Below the pieces are notes generated by a model, which was given only the letters and a program-made list of their open reading frames with translations, had not been told where the DNA came from and made no database searches. Positions 49,363 to 60,974 of a stretch of DNA of 64,000 nucleotides are shown piece after piece; the stretch's first letter is position 1, and every line of letters begins with the position of its first letter. Position numbers and translations under genes: made by a program. The DNA is from Mytilus edulis (Eukaryota; Mollusca; Bivalvia; Mytilida; Mytilidae). Location: assembly GCF_963676685.1 (NCBI RefSeq), contig NC_092344.1, positions 52,164,830 through 52,228,829 on the forward strand, written 5' to 3'.

Positions 49363-52300
49363 TTAATACTCTTCCTCTTCTCCATTATCCACTAACACTT
49401 CATCTTCTGGTGGCGCAAATCCATCCTGTAAACAAAAAACAAAACTGGCACTGTAATTTACTCCTTCCCCTAACTTAAAACCTAGTCAATAGAACATGAT
49501 AAGCAAGGCTAAAACTATCAATTCAATTCAATATTTTCCCTCTGTTTAGTGTTACATTTATTTATTATAATTGATCTCCCTAAGGTGACCTTTTTTTTAA
49601 ATGATGTTTGGAATTTGATGACTTACCCAAATAGTAAGCAAATCAAAATACAGATTAAAAATAAAGACAATTAAAACAAAGGAAAGTACTGAGATGCATG
49701 GAAATGGAATTAGTTTCTCCATTACTGATTTATTTAATTATATCACTTTTAATAAAACTTTCAGTATTTGATAAGACATGTTTTAGTCGTCATTTGCAAA
49801 GATATCCACCTTTTTCTGAATTGAGGTATATTTAAGTTGAGTTTAAAAAACTTACTTCAGTTTGATAAAGAATGTCACAGACACTTTTCAGAGCAGGCAA
49901 ATTTTCTTGTTCGTATTCTTGGCAAGTAATTTCAATATCACGTAACTTTCCAAAGTAAAAGTCTCTTTCTTTCTCCAATCCTTCTATTGTTAATCTCATT
50001 TCGTTCAACTAAAGAAAAAAAGAAACATTTAATGTAAACACAGATAAAAGATTCGAAACACATTCTGATAAATAATATGCTACAAATCATCAAGTGATTT
50101 TTTTAATAATATATTTAAATGATACTTTAAGTTAAGTACTCTAAGTTATCAATGACAAGAGTCGAAATATTACAGACGATTTCAAAAGCAACTGCAATCT
50201 TCTGAAAAATCAATTGTTTTGTGTCAACATGGCATTAAAGTTCCTTGAATATTTTGAAATAAGGATTCTGTTATCAAAAATTGGTCAAAATATTGATAAC
50301 TAATATAATGGGTCTAACTGATCATTAGAACATGACTATACTTTTAAGAATTTAATGATAAACACTAGTTTATAAAGAAAACAAGGTCAAGATTTGTCCT
50401 TTGGATCTTCCCATTGACTGCATAAACATACAAGTTGGCACAATTAACAGTTATACAATTGTTGTTTTATCTTTAATTACATCTTATATTTTTGAGGGAT
50501 AATGATATCAATTTGCTATTTACCATTTTTAAATTACCATTTCTTTTTAAAAAGTTCAGAAAAAAAGTGTCAGTGTCTCAAATGGGACTGGGTTGCAATG
50601 TTTGTGACCATGTTTACTTATCAACAATACTATAATTCTTGTAGTATAACTTCTTAAACTACAATTAAAGGTCACATTCACACTGCACCTTCGATAGTAG
50701 AGGATCATTATGATTTCTGGTCTCTACGTCCCTTCGTCTGTTCATTCGTCTGTCCCGCTTCAGGTTAAAGTTTTTGGTCGAGGGTAGTTTTTGATGAAGG
50801 TGAAGTCCAATCAACTTGAAACTTAGTATACTTGTTATGATATGATATGATCTTTCTAATTTAAATGCCAAATTAAGTTTTTTACCCATTTCATGGTCCA
50901 CTGAACATAGAAAATTATAGTGCCAGTTTCAGGTTAAAGTTTTTGGTCAAGGTAGTTTTTGATGAAGTTGAAGTCCAATTAACTTGAAACTTAGTATACA
51001 TGTTCCCTATGATATGATCTTTCTAATTTTAATGCCAAATTAGAGTTTTTACCCTAATTTCAGGGTCCACTAAACATAGAAAATGATAGAGTGAGTGGGG
51101 CATCTGTGTCCTATGGGCACATTCTTGTTTAATTTTGTTTCTTAACTCCCTTACTGATGTAATGATTTTTTACTAATCTTTTTACCTGTTGTTTTAATTC
51201 TTCTACTTTTCCACTATCTCCAGCACCTCCAACTGAATTATTGTTTACAGTTCTTTGTGTTGTTGGTTTAAGCTGTGATGGACTTTTTGTGTTAGATGCT
51301 ACACGAACTGTAAAAAAGATACATCATATTTGAAGATTTTTTTTATGAAATCGGCTGTGAGGTTACAGCTTAAATGACAATCACAGGCTATAAATCCAGC
51401 AATAATCTATTTATAGCACAATTCAGACCAGTTGGTTTTGAAAGGAGGTCTATTTGGTATTTTAAATCCCATTCTCTTATGTAAGCTCCAAGCCATTAAT
51501 TGTCAGGTCAATCATCAACAAGCTTCCATCAAATTGAAACATAATTGAAGATTGTTTCAAAGATACTTATAGATGAAATGTTAAGTTAAAGAGGTATAGC
51601 AGATAGATGCAATACATTTTATGTATACATTTAAACAGTAGGACATGAATACCTGGCTGTCTTTGAGGTGGTGGTTTCTTGACTGCCGGTGACACTCTAT
51701 TTGTTGGTTTGGTTGTTGCTCCTACTTGCTGTCCATCACGAGCTGCTACAGCATCATACTCATTTCCTTGATAGTTGGCATCAAAAAAACGTTTAAACCA
51801 TTGTACAAATTCAAAATTATCTTGAAATCGCCCTTTTACTAATCTGTCAACTGGTATTACCTGTTCAAATATATATTCATGTATTAAAATCAGCTGGAAT
51901 AATCATATCAATTAAATTACAACAGGAATTAAGTTGAAAATTATATATAAGTCATCAAACAGGTCATCTGTTTTATTTAAAATAGCTGTTTTGAACTTGT
52001 AAATTACATGCAAAGCTTTTCTGTTGCTGTTAGAGTCAAACATAACACAGTGCTGAGAAACTGGAGAGACAATTTTTTCCATGGCGACTTCTTGTAGTTC
52101 TTTTTGTTTTGGTCATTTTAATGTTTGCATTTCTCTTTATCTATAATAGTTTTCAGGAAATATCCTGATAACATAACAAGTATATTTGACAGCTTACAAT
52201 TATTTTTAGTTTTGGAATTCAGAGAGCTTCAAAATGTTCAAAAATTAACCTTTATATAAATACAGTCCCCTTCATGTTGAATTATTGTAACTATAGAGTT

Positions 52301-54091
52301 TGTCTTACCTTGTCTGTTTGTGACTTCTTGAAAGCATTTTGTAGCAATTTGAAATTCTGTATGTACTCATGTTCTAATTTGGTGTTGAATTTAACTTTTT
52401 TCAATTGAACAGTACCTGAAAGGACCCAAAATACATGTATTATAACAGTAAAATATGCATATATCATTTAGTAACACTGTTTGGTGCAATTCTGTTTAAG
52501 TATGATGGAAATGTGGAATGCTATGATGAGCATAGACATAAGACCTTACTTGAATGGTGTTGTTTCTTTTGATTAAGTTTAGTCCTGTGCTAGCCTAAAT
52601 GCCAATGTTAAATCAAACAAACAATTCTAAATATATAGGGGCTTTCATTTTATTTTCCTAAAACCACAAAATGATGAATTTACCCAACAATCAAGTGACC
52701 CTAACTCCGGAATTTATAGCTTTAATAGAAGTCTCCAGAGAATCAACACAATCCATTAAAATTTCATTTTTTTGGAAATAGAGGTGAATGGACAGACTTC
52801 AGGATTCTTATATATACAACCCTGACTATGTCTAGCAGGGGAATATAAATAAAACCTTGACTGCCTTTGCACACTTCATAATTTAGGCTCATGGTGTATA
52901 CGTAGTTATTAACTATATTTGAAATTGACAGTTTGTCAAGAAGAAAGTAATCATAATATTATTTCTATACATTGTTGATACATATTTTATTGTAAAAGGT
53001 CATTTGGGGGATGAGATTAAACATGAATGGCTGTATAATTGTATAAACATACCTGGAAATAATATATCCATGAACTGGCAATATGCAGCACCTGAAATAT
53101 ATACATGTAGATGAAAGAAATCATATATGAACCAATAGAAAGTCTTCCAAGCTTGAGATATGTATATTGATCACCTTTGGATGTATTTTGATTTTTTGTT
53201 TCTTCTAGCTGGCAGTTCATTGATGTTAACACAGATCTCTTTTATTCTAATATAAATAAACTTATTTTTTTAACTCCTTAATCAGATTTATTCTTTAGAA
53301 ATATAATACTTCTATATAACACTTGGAATTAAAATTCATAAACAAATAAGGCACTTGTCTATGGTAATGGGTCTGATACATTTTAAAAACTACAGAGGGT
53401 AAGAAATTTTCAAATCATTCAACATATTTCAAGCAGGGACAAAGCATGCAGAGTAAGTCCCCAAACTTTCCCCTTAGCAATAATCAAGAATGTGTGACAA
53501 TATGTAGGACACCATGTCCTGCTAACACTTCACCCAAAATCTTGATCAAAAACCCAAATTTGGCGTTTATTTTTAATAGTTCACATCATTACAATGTACA
53601 AAATGATGTATATAAATGAACATGAAAAAAGTTTCAAATTGATATGACTACAATTTAGTAAACTTCCTTGATCCAAAACTTTAACCCGAATACATTTCTA
53701 TACTCAAAGAACTTTTAAAATCTAATTTGCATTTGCACCAGAATATATTTTTTTAAATGAATTTGAACATATTAACTGTTTTCAAGTTGATGTGACCAAA
53801 TTTCATGGGAAACTACCTTTATACCAAATATCTCACCTGATTCAGTATAAGTACAGGTCAGAAGGACAGAAAAAGCAATGGGCATGATGGGTGCTCAGAA
53901 AGGATGAAAAAAGGGGGAGGGGGGGATATGCCAGTACTTCCCAAATTTGCCATGCATAATAAAAATGTACCTGTACATAATTCTTCTATTTTACTGTAAT
54001 TTGTCTGTATACTATCATTTAACCAAGCTAAAATATCATGTCTACTGAGATTATCTGAAGTCTGATTTGTACTGTATACATTCACTGCCAT
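49363..54091 (-). CDS. MAPRE1: Microtubule-associated protein RP/EB family member (EB1 type), seven coding exons
   Basis: Coding exons on the minus strand, in order: 54091-53971, 53091-53053, 52415-52309, 51860-51653, 51307-51186, 50008-49856 and 49425-49363. All joins are GT-AG and in frame, giving 270 aa (human EB1 has 268). The N-terminal calponin-homology domain (about residues 14-115) binds microtubules; it opens [19 protein letters not shown] and includes YCQFMD and [11 protein letters not shown] Ser/Thr/Pro-rich linker spans about 120-195. The EB homology coiled coil (about 200-250) has [19 protein letters not shown], and the protein ends in the acidic EEEEY tail that recruits CAP-Gly partners. 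An in-frame TAG shortly before the ATG supports this start. The class (EB1, EB2 or EB3) is not resolved; invertebrates commonly have a single EB1-like gene. Confidence 0.97.
50680..51130 (+). repeat. 'Gtggggcat' bivalve repeat in a MAPRE intron
   Basis: Second copy of the repeat at 17589-17885, here with two internal units of 'ttcaggttaaagtttttggtcaaggtagtttttgatgaagttgaagtccaat'. It ends 'gagtggggcatctgtgtcctatgggcacattcttgttt'. It sits between MAPRE coding exons 5 and 6. Confidence 0.7.
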
Positions 54092-54104
54092 GCTTATCTA
54101 ATAG
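54092..54104 (-). other. MAPRE 5' untranslated bases in the first coding exon
   Basis: The minus strand reads TTTCTTTTTGTTTCAG then CTATTAGATAAGC then the ATG. The polypyrimidine tract and AG at 54105-54106 form a strong 3' splice site 13 bases before the start. The rest of the 5' UTR must therefore come from an upstream exon. Confidence 0.7.
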
Positions 54105-56139
54105 CTGAAACAAAAAGAAACAGTCTATTTTAAAAGTAAATTTATAATTAGAAAACTTGAGACTCATTGTTTCAAACACTATATACCTATTAAAAGAAGT
54201 CTATATCACATTGACAAACTTTATTTGATATAAATGATGCACTACTCTTGGAACACTGGGTCATGTAATACATTGTAATAAGAACAAGCTGATGTGGCTG
54301 CTATTAATACAATGACTCTATACTAAAGTTATATCAGTTTGTGTACATGTAGTTGTTAATCTTAACACTGAGAAGACTGTAAATTGTTTTGCTGCTGTTA
54401 GTTTGGATTTTCTATAGTATGCTGAAGATCCTTCAGGCCCACATTGGATTTTGATATCTATTTTATAGCTACTTTATCTTTTCTGATTGAGTTCTAGGTT
54501 TTTGAGTTTCATTCAGCATCAAAATCCTTCAGATAGATATTTTGCCTTGTGACAATTTAGTTTTGAAAACAACATTTCACTTTTCTTTCATTGCTGGTAT
54601 TTACTTTTAATCATCCTTGGTGTTTAGCAGATGGACCATAATTTGGTATTCGGCCTTTAGTTTCTTTTTGTATCCTTTTTTATAAGTTCTAAAACTTTAA
54701 CTTTTACTCTGTGGGTTGTGTTGATGTTAGAATAGTATTAATGGAACAATTGAGTTTTTCGAGAAAAAATTAATACATTTTGATTCACTGTTTACGTGAC
54801 AGGAAACAAAACAGGAAACCAATCTTTATTTTCTTTATTTTGCACAATATATTTCAAAAGACATAAATGAACACCATTACTAGTGTTACTTGCTTCATGT
54901 TAATATTTAAAATCTATTTTCAATGTTAAATTAAAGTTTTTTTTAAACGCGACAGGAAACCATAAGAAACCGAAAGCATTTTTTTAGTTTTATTTTATTG
55001 CAAAATCTGCTTAAAATGATCTGAACAGTATACTTTTTCTTAAAATCCATCTTAAATGTAACAGTATTATAAAACTCCTAAATATGTGCTTGTTTTGAAA
55101 ACAATTAGTACAATTTATTCAGGAATTTCCGTATTTTCTTCATTGATACAGGATACCATAATCGTTGTATCTTGATGTTTTAGCCAAAAAAAATGTATTT
55201 ATATTTGGTTTTGAAATTCCAGTTACAATGTATATACAATTTATTCCAAATCATTGGTAATGTAAAATTCTTTAAATCCAGTAAAGAAAACAACTTTTAA
55301 CTTGGAATTAGCATCTTTAAAATAGGCACCATGTGATATTTGTGACCTGTACACCATCTACATGGTTTCCACATTTTAACCTACTTTAGTGGGCTAAAAT
55401 CAATAAAGTACTTCCTTTCAAGTCATGCATGGTAAAAGTTTACTTTTCCTTTGACAAGTTTATTGCGTTTCTGATAAGTGTTTGCAGAACATGAATAAAA
55501 AAAAATAATTAAAAATTGTGACAAAGATACATTCCAAGTGTAACGGTACATTAACATGTATTTTTTATTAAATTATCTTTATTCACCTAAAATATCCAGT
55601 AATATTTACTGTTGAAGCTAAATCAATCCAACGAACATCGACACCATGATAGGAGACGTAATTTCGATTGAATTTTCCAAGGACCCTTTACATCGTTATT
55701 GGGAAACGAAGTGTGTTAAAACGTCGGTCAAATCTGAAATCGATTTTGTCAAGTCATTGGGCATTTATTTTCACACAAGATCGTATGTAACATTATGCAC
55801 ATAGGAAAAATAATAGACCCCCAGCGCAATCTCTTTGAAAATTGTATTTTCCTTTTTTAAACAAGACGAAACAAGCCTACAGATTATGTTTGCTTACATC
55901 CCGTTGGAAACAAATACAATGTTTAGACCTAGTATTTCGTATATCCGGCTGTAAGGGCGTGATCACATGTTAGTCACATGTTTCACGTATGACCGGAAAT
56001 GATTAGAACTTAACGACAAAACAATTTTAATAAATAAATGGACTTCTGTTTCGTGTGAAATGTAACGCATAACGATAACGTCATTTTCTAACTTAATTAT
56101 TACGAAGAACAAAACAAGAATGTAAATCATCTCTGATTT
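54105..56139. other. Probable first intron of MAPRE
   Basis: No coding sequence or clear mobile element is recognised in these 2 kb of AT-rich sequence, apart from short A and T runs. Assigning it to intron 1 depends on the candidate donor at 56140-56141. Confidence 0.35.
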
Positions 56140-56141
56140 AC

Positions 56142-56162
56142 CTGTTTGAAAATCTCGCGAGA
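56142..56162 (-). promoter_or_regulatory. TCTCGCGAGA palindrome and candidate first-exon donor of MAPRE
   Basis: TCTCGCGAGA at 56153-56162 is the known CGCG core promoter palindrome of many TATA-less housekeeping genes. Ten bases downstream on the minus strand comes CAAACAG|GTAAAT, a good splice donor (exon end 56142, GT at 56140-56141). This would give MAPRE a non-coding first exon about 2 kb upstream, joined to 54104. The exon's 5' end is not determined. Confidence 0.4.
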
Positions 56163-56513
56163 GTTTGTATTTGCATATTGTTGCAAAGAATTCTTTTACA
56201 ACAAAGCAGATTAAACCATCTAAAATGTGCGTTACGAAATGGGAAACCAAAATAACGACAGTGTTCTTACACCTGCTACAGAAATACTTATAGTTCTCGG
56301 CATTTTCTTCTCACTATTCTTATAGGTCGATGTTCTTTGTTATTTTAAAGCAAAAATTACGAATTTGCCGGTGACGATTATCTATAAATTAGTCAGCGTT
56401 ATGCACTTCGGACGCGAAAAGTAACGCGAGAAACGACACACAAATACAGTCGTATAATCTTTGAAATTTGTTAATTTCAATTTTTTTTCTAGGGGAGAGT
56501 AGCATACACTTGT

Positions 56514-56657
56514 ATGTTGATAAAAATAATGGCATCTTTAGATGTAGTTACAACTTTTCTTACAGTAATTCACATTTTATCACTTTTCTATAGTTATAGG
56601 AAACGGAGCCCAATAGCAAATTATGGTCCATATACAGAAGACAGATTGAGTAAATGA
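56514..56657 (+). CDS. Small membrane micro-protein ORF (42 or 47 aa)
   Basis: An ATG at 56529 gives 42 codons to TGA at 56655-56657, and an in-frame ATG at 56514 would give 47. A strong 3' splice site (ttaatttcaattttttttctag, AG at 56491-56492) lies just upstream, so this looks like the last exon of a spliced transcript. The protein has a hydrophobic stretch (residues 5-23 of the short form, VVTTFLTVIHILSLFYSY), then a basic YRKRSP and a polar tail with NYGPYTEDRLSK. That layout suits a single-pass membrane micro-protein of the ER or mitochondria. I do not recognise the family. A poly(A) signal follows at 57141, and the gene would be divergent from MAPRE. Confidence 0.5.
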   Translation: MLIKIMASLDVVTTFLTVIHILSLFYSYRKRSPIANYGPYTEDRLSK

Positions 56658-56749
56658 TACCCTATCACCTGTGTATTGGGCCATTCCAGTTAATGTCTGT
56701 TAGATAAAGGGGGAAGAATGGTCGTTAGTTAGTTTAAACATAAAAATTT

Positions 56750-57085
56750 ATAGTGGATTGGGAAACAAGTGTTGCAACTTATATTAATCCCTTTCCACTT
56801 TGCGGGTGCGAGTGCTGCCTTGTAGCGGCATTAGCCTGCTCTTTTTCGAAATCTACAAGGGTGGCTTTAACGTGCAAGAGATATGGCTCTCTCTTAACAC
56901 GGGTCAGCCATTTATCCTCCCCTTCCAACGGACTATCATCGTTTCCTCAAGACCATACTCGCAAATGGTGTCAAGGGAGAGCCGAAAATTCAGTCCCTGA
57001 AATTTTCATACCAGACGGGAATCAAACCAGGAACCTTTGTGTTAGTAGTCTGATGCACTAACCATTACACCACGGATGGTCCTTT
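56750..57085 (-). mobile_element. tRNA-derived SINE
   Basis: The minus strand from 57085 begins CCATCCGTGGTGTAATGGTT with a pol III A-box-like TGGTGTAATGG and, about 45 bases on, a B-box-like GGTTTGATTCC. The head resembles a tRNA (CTAACAC near the anticodon recalls tRNA-Val, tentatively). About 240 bp follow, containing 'gagagccatatctcttgcacgttaaagccaccc' and ending near 'gttgcaacacttgtttcccaatcc'. This body looks like the conserved central region of animal SINEs, but I cannot name it. The 102-codon plus-strand frame over it is antisense to the SINE. Confidence 0.75.
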
Positions 57086-57140
57086 CTGAGGGGTGTATCT
57101 TTTTATTTTTTTCATCTGACACATGTTTACATTTATATGC

Positions 57141-57146
57141 AATAAA
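57141..57146 (+). terminator. Candidate polyadenylation signal for the micro-protein gene
   Basis: AATAAA about 480 bp after the micro-ORF stop codon and about 55 bp past the SINE. If it is used, the SINE sits antisense in the 3' untranslated region. Confidence 0.35.
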
Positions 57147-57591
57147 CTTCTTAGGGTCTTGCAGCAGTAAATAGTTTAATTACATCCACCCAATAGAACA
57201 GAAACTACATCTGATAGGTCTTAATATTTAGATCTGATGGGTAGTTTTTCATGTTGTGTTTTCTGATACATACAGTATTTATAAAAAAAATCTCCCCATC
57301 CATCCTGATCACTTGTCAGAAATTAACTAGAATATCCCATTGACTATTGTTCAATCAAACCATTATTACTTGTTTATTATAATTAGCCACTGGCCAGGTC
57401 AAAATCTACTCAGATAATGTCAGTTACGTGTCTATGTTCAATACAATTTAGTTTTTTTTTTAAGTCTTCAATACCAATGGTTAACATTTGTTAACATCAA
57501 AGTAAAATATAGCGCCAGCAAATTTTTATTTTATAATATGAATTTATTTATACCAGGATTTTTTTCTCTTCAAGGGGAGGATGGGAGTATT

Positions 57592-58749
57592 GGAATCCAT
57601 GACAAATCGCCCCACTGGCAAATCGCCCCACTTTTTCACAAACTCTCCCCACTTTCAAAAAATTGACCCAATCTTGTTTACCAACTTTTTTTTATTAAAA
57701 AGTGTAAAATCACATTGCAAATAGGTTGGACAACATGCCCAACTTATGAAAAGGGCTATAATTTTGCTGAAATAAGGTCTGCCAACTCGCCCCTCTCGTG
57801 ACAAATAGATAAACCACGATGAATTTATTAGTGCCAACTTGCAGTGGTGTAGCTGGGTCATTTTTACGTGTACGCCCGAACCTTGGCGAGGGATATGAGG
57901 GGTTCCAACCGCTCAATGTTAAAGCACCTGCTGGTAGTGGGTTCGAAAGGGAAAGCTATCGAGAATGTACCATAATGATTCCTGTCAGTAAAAAATCATT
58001 GATAGCAACATACTTTGAATCTAAATGGTTTATTTGATTTGGTTAAATTTTGTAATATGTTAACTTATTTATCGTGTTAAACTGGAAGCTAGCCTAATAG
58101 TCATTGGTTTTAGAGAAAACGTCCAAACCAATATTACTTTTAAATAAATTTAAAGGGTGCCGTGAGTGAGAATACAATTGATAAAAGCACCTTTTAAAGA
58201 ACACGAAAAAAATATATTTCTAAGAGGAGCAATATAAAAAAATTCTGGAACACCTAGGATTTCTTCCCACAAAAAGTGAATCAATTTATCATTCCTTCAA
58301 AAGGGATTTAAAAAAAAATCTAAAATTTCTTTTGATATTTTTTTCTTGATCTGGAATATTTCACGACAATCTACATGTATGAAGGTTTTATAAATTGAGC
58401 ATGTAAAACGATTAATTGCGTAAAGAAGAGTCCGGCTATCTGTCTATCAGAAGAGAACAGAAAAATGAACGAAAACAAATGATTTCAAAATTTTAATTTC
58501 ATTTAAGTGGGGCTAGTTGGTAGAACTGAAAATTATATATTGAAGTAGATTTTAAATAAGTGGGGCGAGTTGACAGGGGAAAAGTTAACGAGATTTAACC
58601 CTTTTCACAAGTGAGGCGATTTTTTAAAAAGTGGGGCGAGTTGGTAAACCAGATTGGAGGCGATTTTTTTTTTAAGGGGGCGAGTTGGTGAAAAAGTGGG
58701 GCGATTTGGTGTGGGGCGTTTTGCCAGTGGGGCGATTTGTCCTGCTTCC
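57592..58749. mobile_element. 1158-bp non-autonomous TIR element with 8-bp target duplication
   Basis: The left end GGAATCCATGACAAATCGCC matches the complement of the right end (GGAAGCAGGACAAATCGCC). The match continues through CCACTGGC and 'cgccccactttttcac'. The direct repeat GGAGTATT flanks the element (57584-57591 and 58750-58757), with a ninth base G possible. An 8-bp duplication is typical of hAT and P elements. Subterminal copies of 'gtggggcgagttggt' recur near both ends. There is no transposase. Confidence 0.8.
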
Positions 58750-58757
58750 GGAGTATT

Positions 58758-60319
58758 GTACTTCTATTGGGAGGTTCACATGAATGTCAACAGTGCCATT
58801 AATATTTAAGATAGTCTGTACAGACATGAAAATCTACTGACTACTGAGTACTGTATGACTTTGTACATGTATCTATGACTATGCAAAACTTTCTAACAGT
58901 TGTAGATTTCTGTTAAGATTTCATGGGATGCAGCAAAAAATTATAAAAGCCTTCCAAAACCGCAAAATCATTTGTTTTGAAAACTAATCCAGCCTCTGAA
59001 TCCTAAAAAAGGATTAAAAAAAAGCAACTTTTAACTGTAAAATACATTCATTTATAAATAATTATCTGTTAAGCATTAACTGTTCTGTTTAGTTTTCCTC
59101 AGGTTCAAATACACTTAAAAATATCACAAGGACCATAAGCGCTAAATTTGCGCAGCTACTGCAACTGCACCTATTTTTTTCCATTTGGATGATTCATGAC
59201 ATTCATGTCTTTTCCAGACATGCAAGAATATTGTAAATATTCAAATCCCTAACGTTTATTCTAAAATCAGAATGATATTAGAAAGAAAATCTTTGAAGCA
59301 TCTTACAAATCAAATAGATATTTCACTTAATTTTGAATATGTTTCAAATTTATCCAATGCTTAGAAAACATGGTTTAACTTTTACCGTCTAATGCTTCTT
59401 TACGATGTTTTCGTATATTTTCTGTCTGTGTGTCCGGGATATGTCTTCTTACCACACTACATAATGCCACACTACACCATAAATGTATTTTTTAGGCAGT
59501 GGCTTTTTAGTCGGCACCGGCAAATTAGAAAAATGATATTTTTCCGGCCTGGCTCTGAATAAAATCAAGCCGGTCTATAGTCATGGCTATTTTACCTGCA
59601 CCAATAATTTTGTGATTTTTTTGTAAAGAGTGAAAATTTAATATTATATGTAAACAGCAAACAGCTAACAATATTTGAGACACAACGTGTAATTAAAACT
59701 TTATAACAAGAAAAAAACAACTTGAAAATAAAAATATTGAAAATTTTTCATCTTCTTCTTCTTTAGTTACGGAATACCATCAACTTTTTGAGAATTACTT
59801 TCCGGCGCATGCCTGTATGAGGTCGCTTTAAGTTAATTTCATTATTTTTTACTTTTATTTAATTATGAGATTTACAATTTTTTAAGTTTCAATTTTTACA
59901 TTTTAACAATAAGCACATTTAGTTTAGATGTTGTCTGTAGAGGTTATTTTTAAATTATTTTAATTATTTCTAAAATCAGTCAGTCTAATGCTACATGTAT
60001 GCATAAGAATAAACTCTCTTTTTAACTGTATGTTATAAAAAAAAAAGAGTTAAAAATCTCATTGCATCCTAAATTTGATAAAACACTAGAACACACCCGC
60101 GAAATCGCGGGCATTCAGAGCGTATTTGAACGGATTAAAGTGTTGTAGGAAAAATTTTGTAAAAGATTTAATGACTTGAGAATTTCAGGAAAAGTATCAA
60201 AAGTCATAGGTACTTGGGGACAGGAAAATGTTTTTTTTTAACCCTCCTCCTTTATTCCAAAATTCCCTAATTTTCTATTAATTTCATTATGAACATACAT
60301 TTAGTGTACATGTATTATG
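58758..60319. other. Gene-free stretch
   Basis: AT-rich. The only notable structure is a short palindrome CCCGCGAAATCGCGGG near 60096-60111. Confidence 0.4.
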
Positions 60320-60758
60320 AACATTCCAGTTAGGAGCCTGTAATTCAGTGGTTCAGTGATATTTGTTTTTCGTTCTTTTTTTGTACATAAATAAGGCTGT
60401 TAGTTTTCTCATTATTTGAATTACGCCCCTGCGTATGAAAATTTCTGGATCCGCCACTGCGGAGGGGCCCTGATCCAAATATCCCGGGCTTGAAAACATG
60501 AAATCCCGAGGTTCTGAATTTATTATACAAATTAAATATCTCGACATCCCGAAATTCGAAAAAAGAAATCCCGAAATGGTCAATCCGGAAATTTCGATCT
60601 TAAAAACACCCGTTCCAGACGTCCCGAAAGTGTATTTTCTTTTTACAGTCAATTCTCAGTTTAGTTTAATAATTGATCCACAGCGGTCATTGATATATTA
60701 TTCAGACCCTCTCTATTAAATAAACCCTGTGACTGCCGTGGATAGTAAACTTGAAAAT
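60320..60758. repeat. Mosaic of repeat fragments
   Basis: A repeat A fragment in reverse orientation (60330-60420: 'ctgtaattcagtgg...ataaataaggctgtta') joins a GGATCCGCCACTG end at about 60425-60460. A 'cccgaaattcgaaaaaagaaatcccgaaat' segment follows, with repeated ATCCCG/TCCCGA motifs. Confidence 0.5.
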
Positions 60759-60974
60759 GATATCAGACAGAAAATACACTTTATTCGTAGTATATGTATT
60801 TGTTTGAAAGTAAAAAGAAAAACGCAAACCGGATTTCTATTCTGACTTAAATTTCGTCCAATGACGGATATAAGACAGAAAATACGCTGTATTCGTAGTA
60901 TAAATGTATGTTCAAGGTATACAGAAAAACGCAAACCGGAAGTCTTATCTGTCTTAAAATTTCGCCCAATGACG
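60759..60974. repeat. Tandem pair of 108-bp units
   Basis: 60759-60866 and 60867-60974 both start 'gatat.agacagaaaatac'. They share 'attcgtagtata' and 'agaaaaacgcaaaccgga', and both end 'ttcg.ccaatgacg'. Each unit ends in a CCAAT motif. The pair lies about 770 bp before the second transposase start and might be part of its promoter or element. Confidence 0.75.

Noticed and set aside
55963-56250. 95-codon minus-strand frame upstream of MAPRE
   Set aside because: It covers the probable MAPRE promoter and first exon and crosses a consensus splice donor. No domain is seen.
56753-57061. 102-codon plus-strand frame
   Set aside because: It is antisense to the tRNA-derived SINE and has no domain of its own.
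57005-57085. A cellular tRNA gene on the minus strand
   Set aside because: The pol III box-like motifs are present, but the stems pair poorly and the unit continues into a long SINE body.
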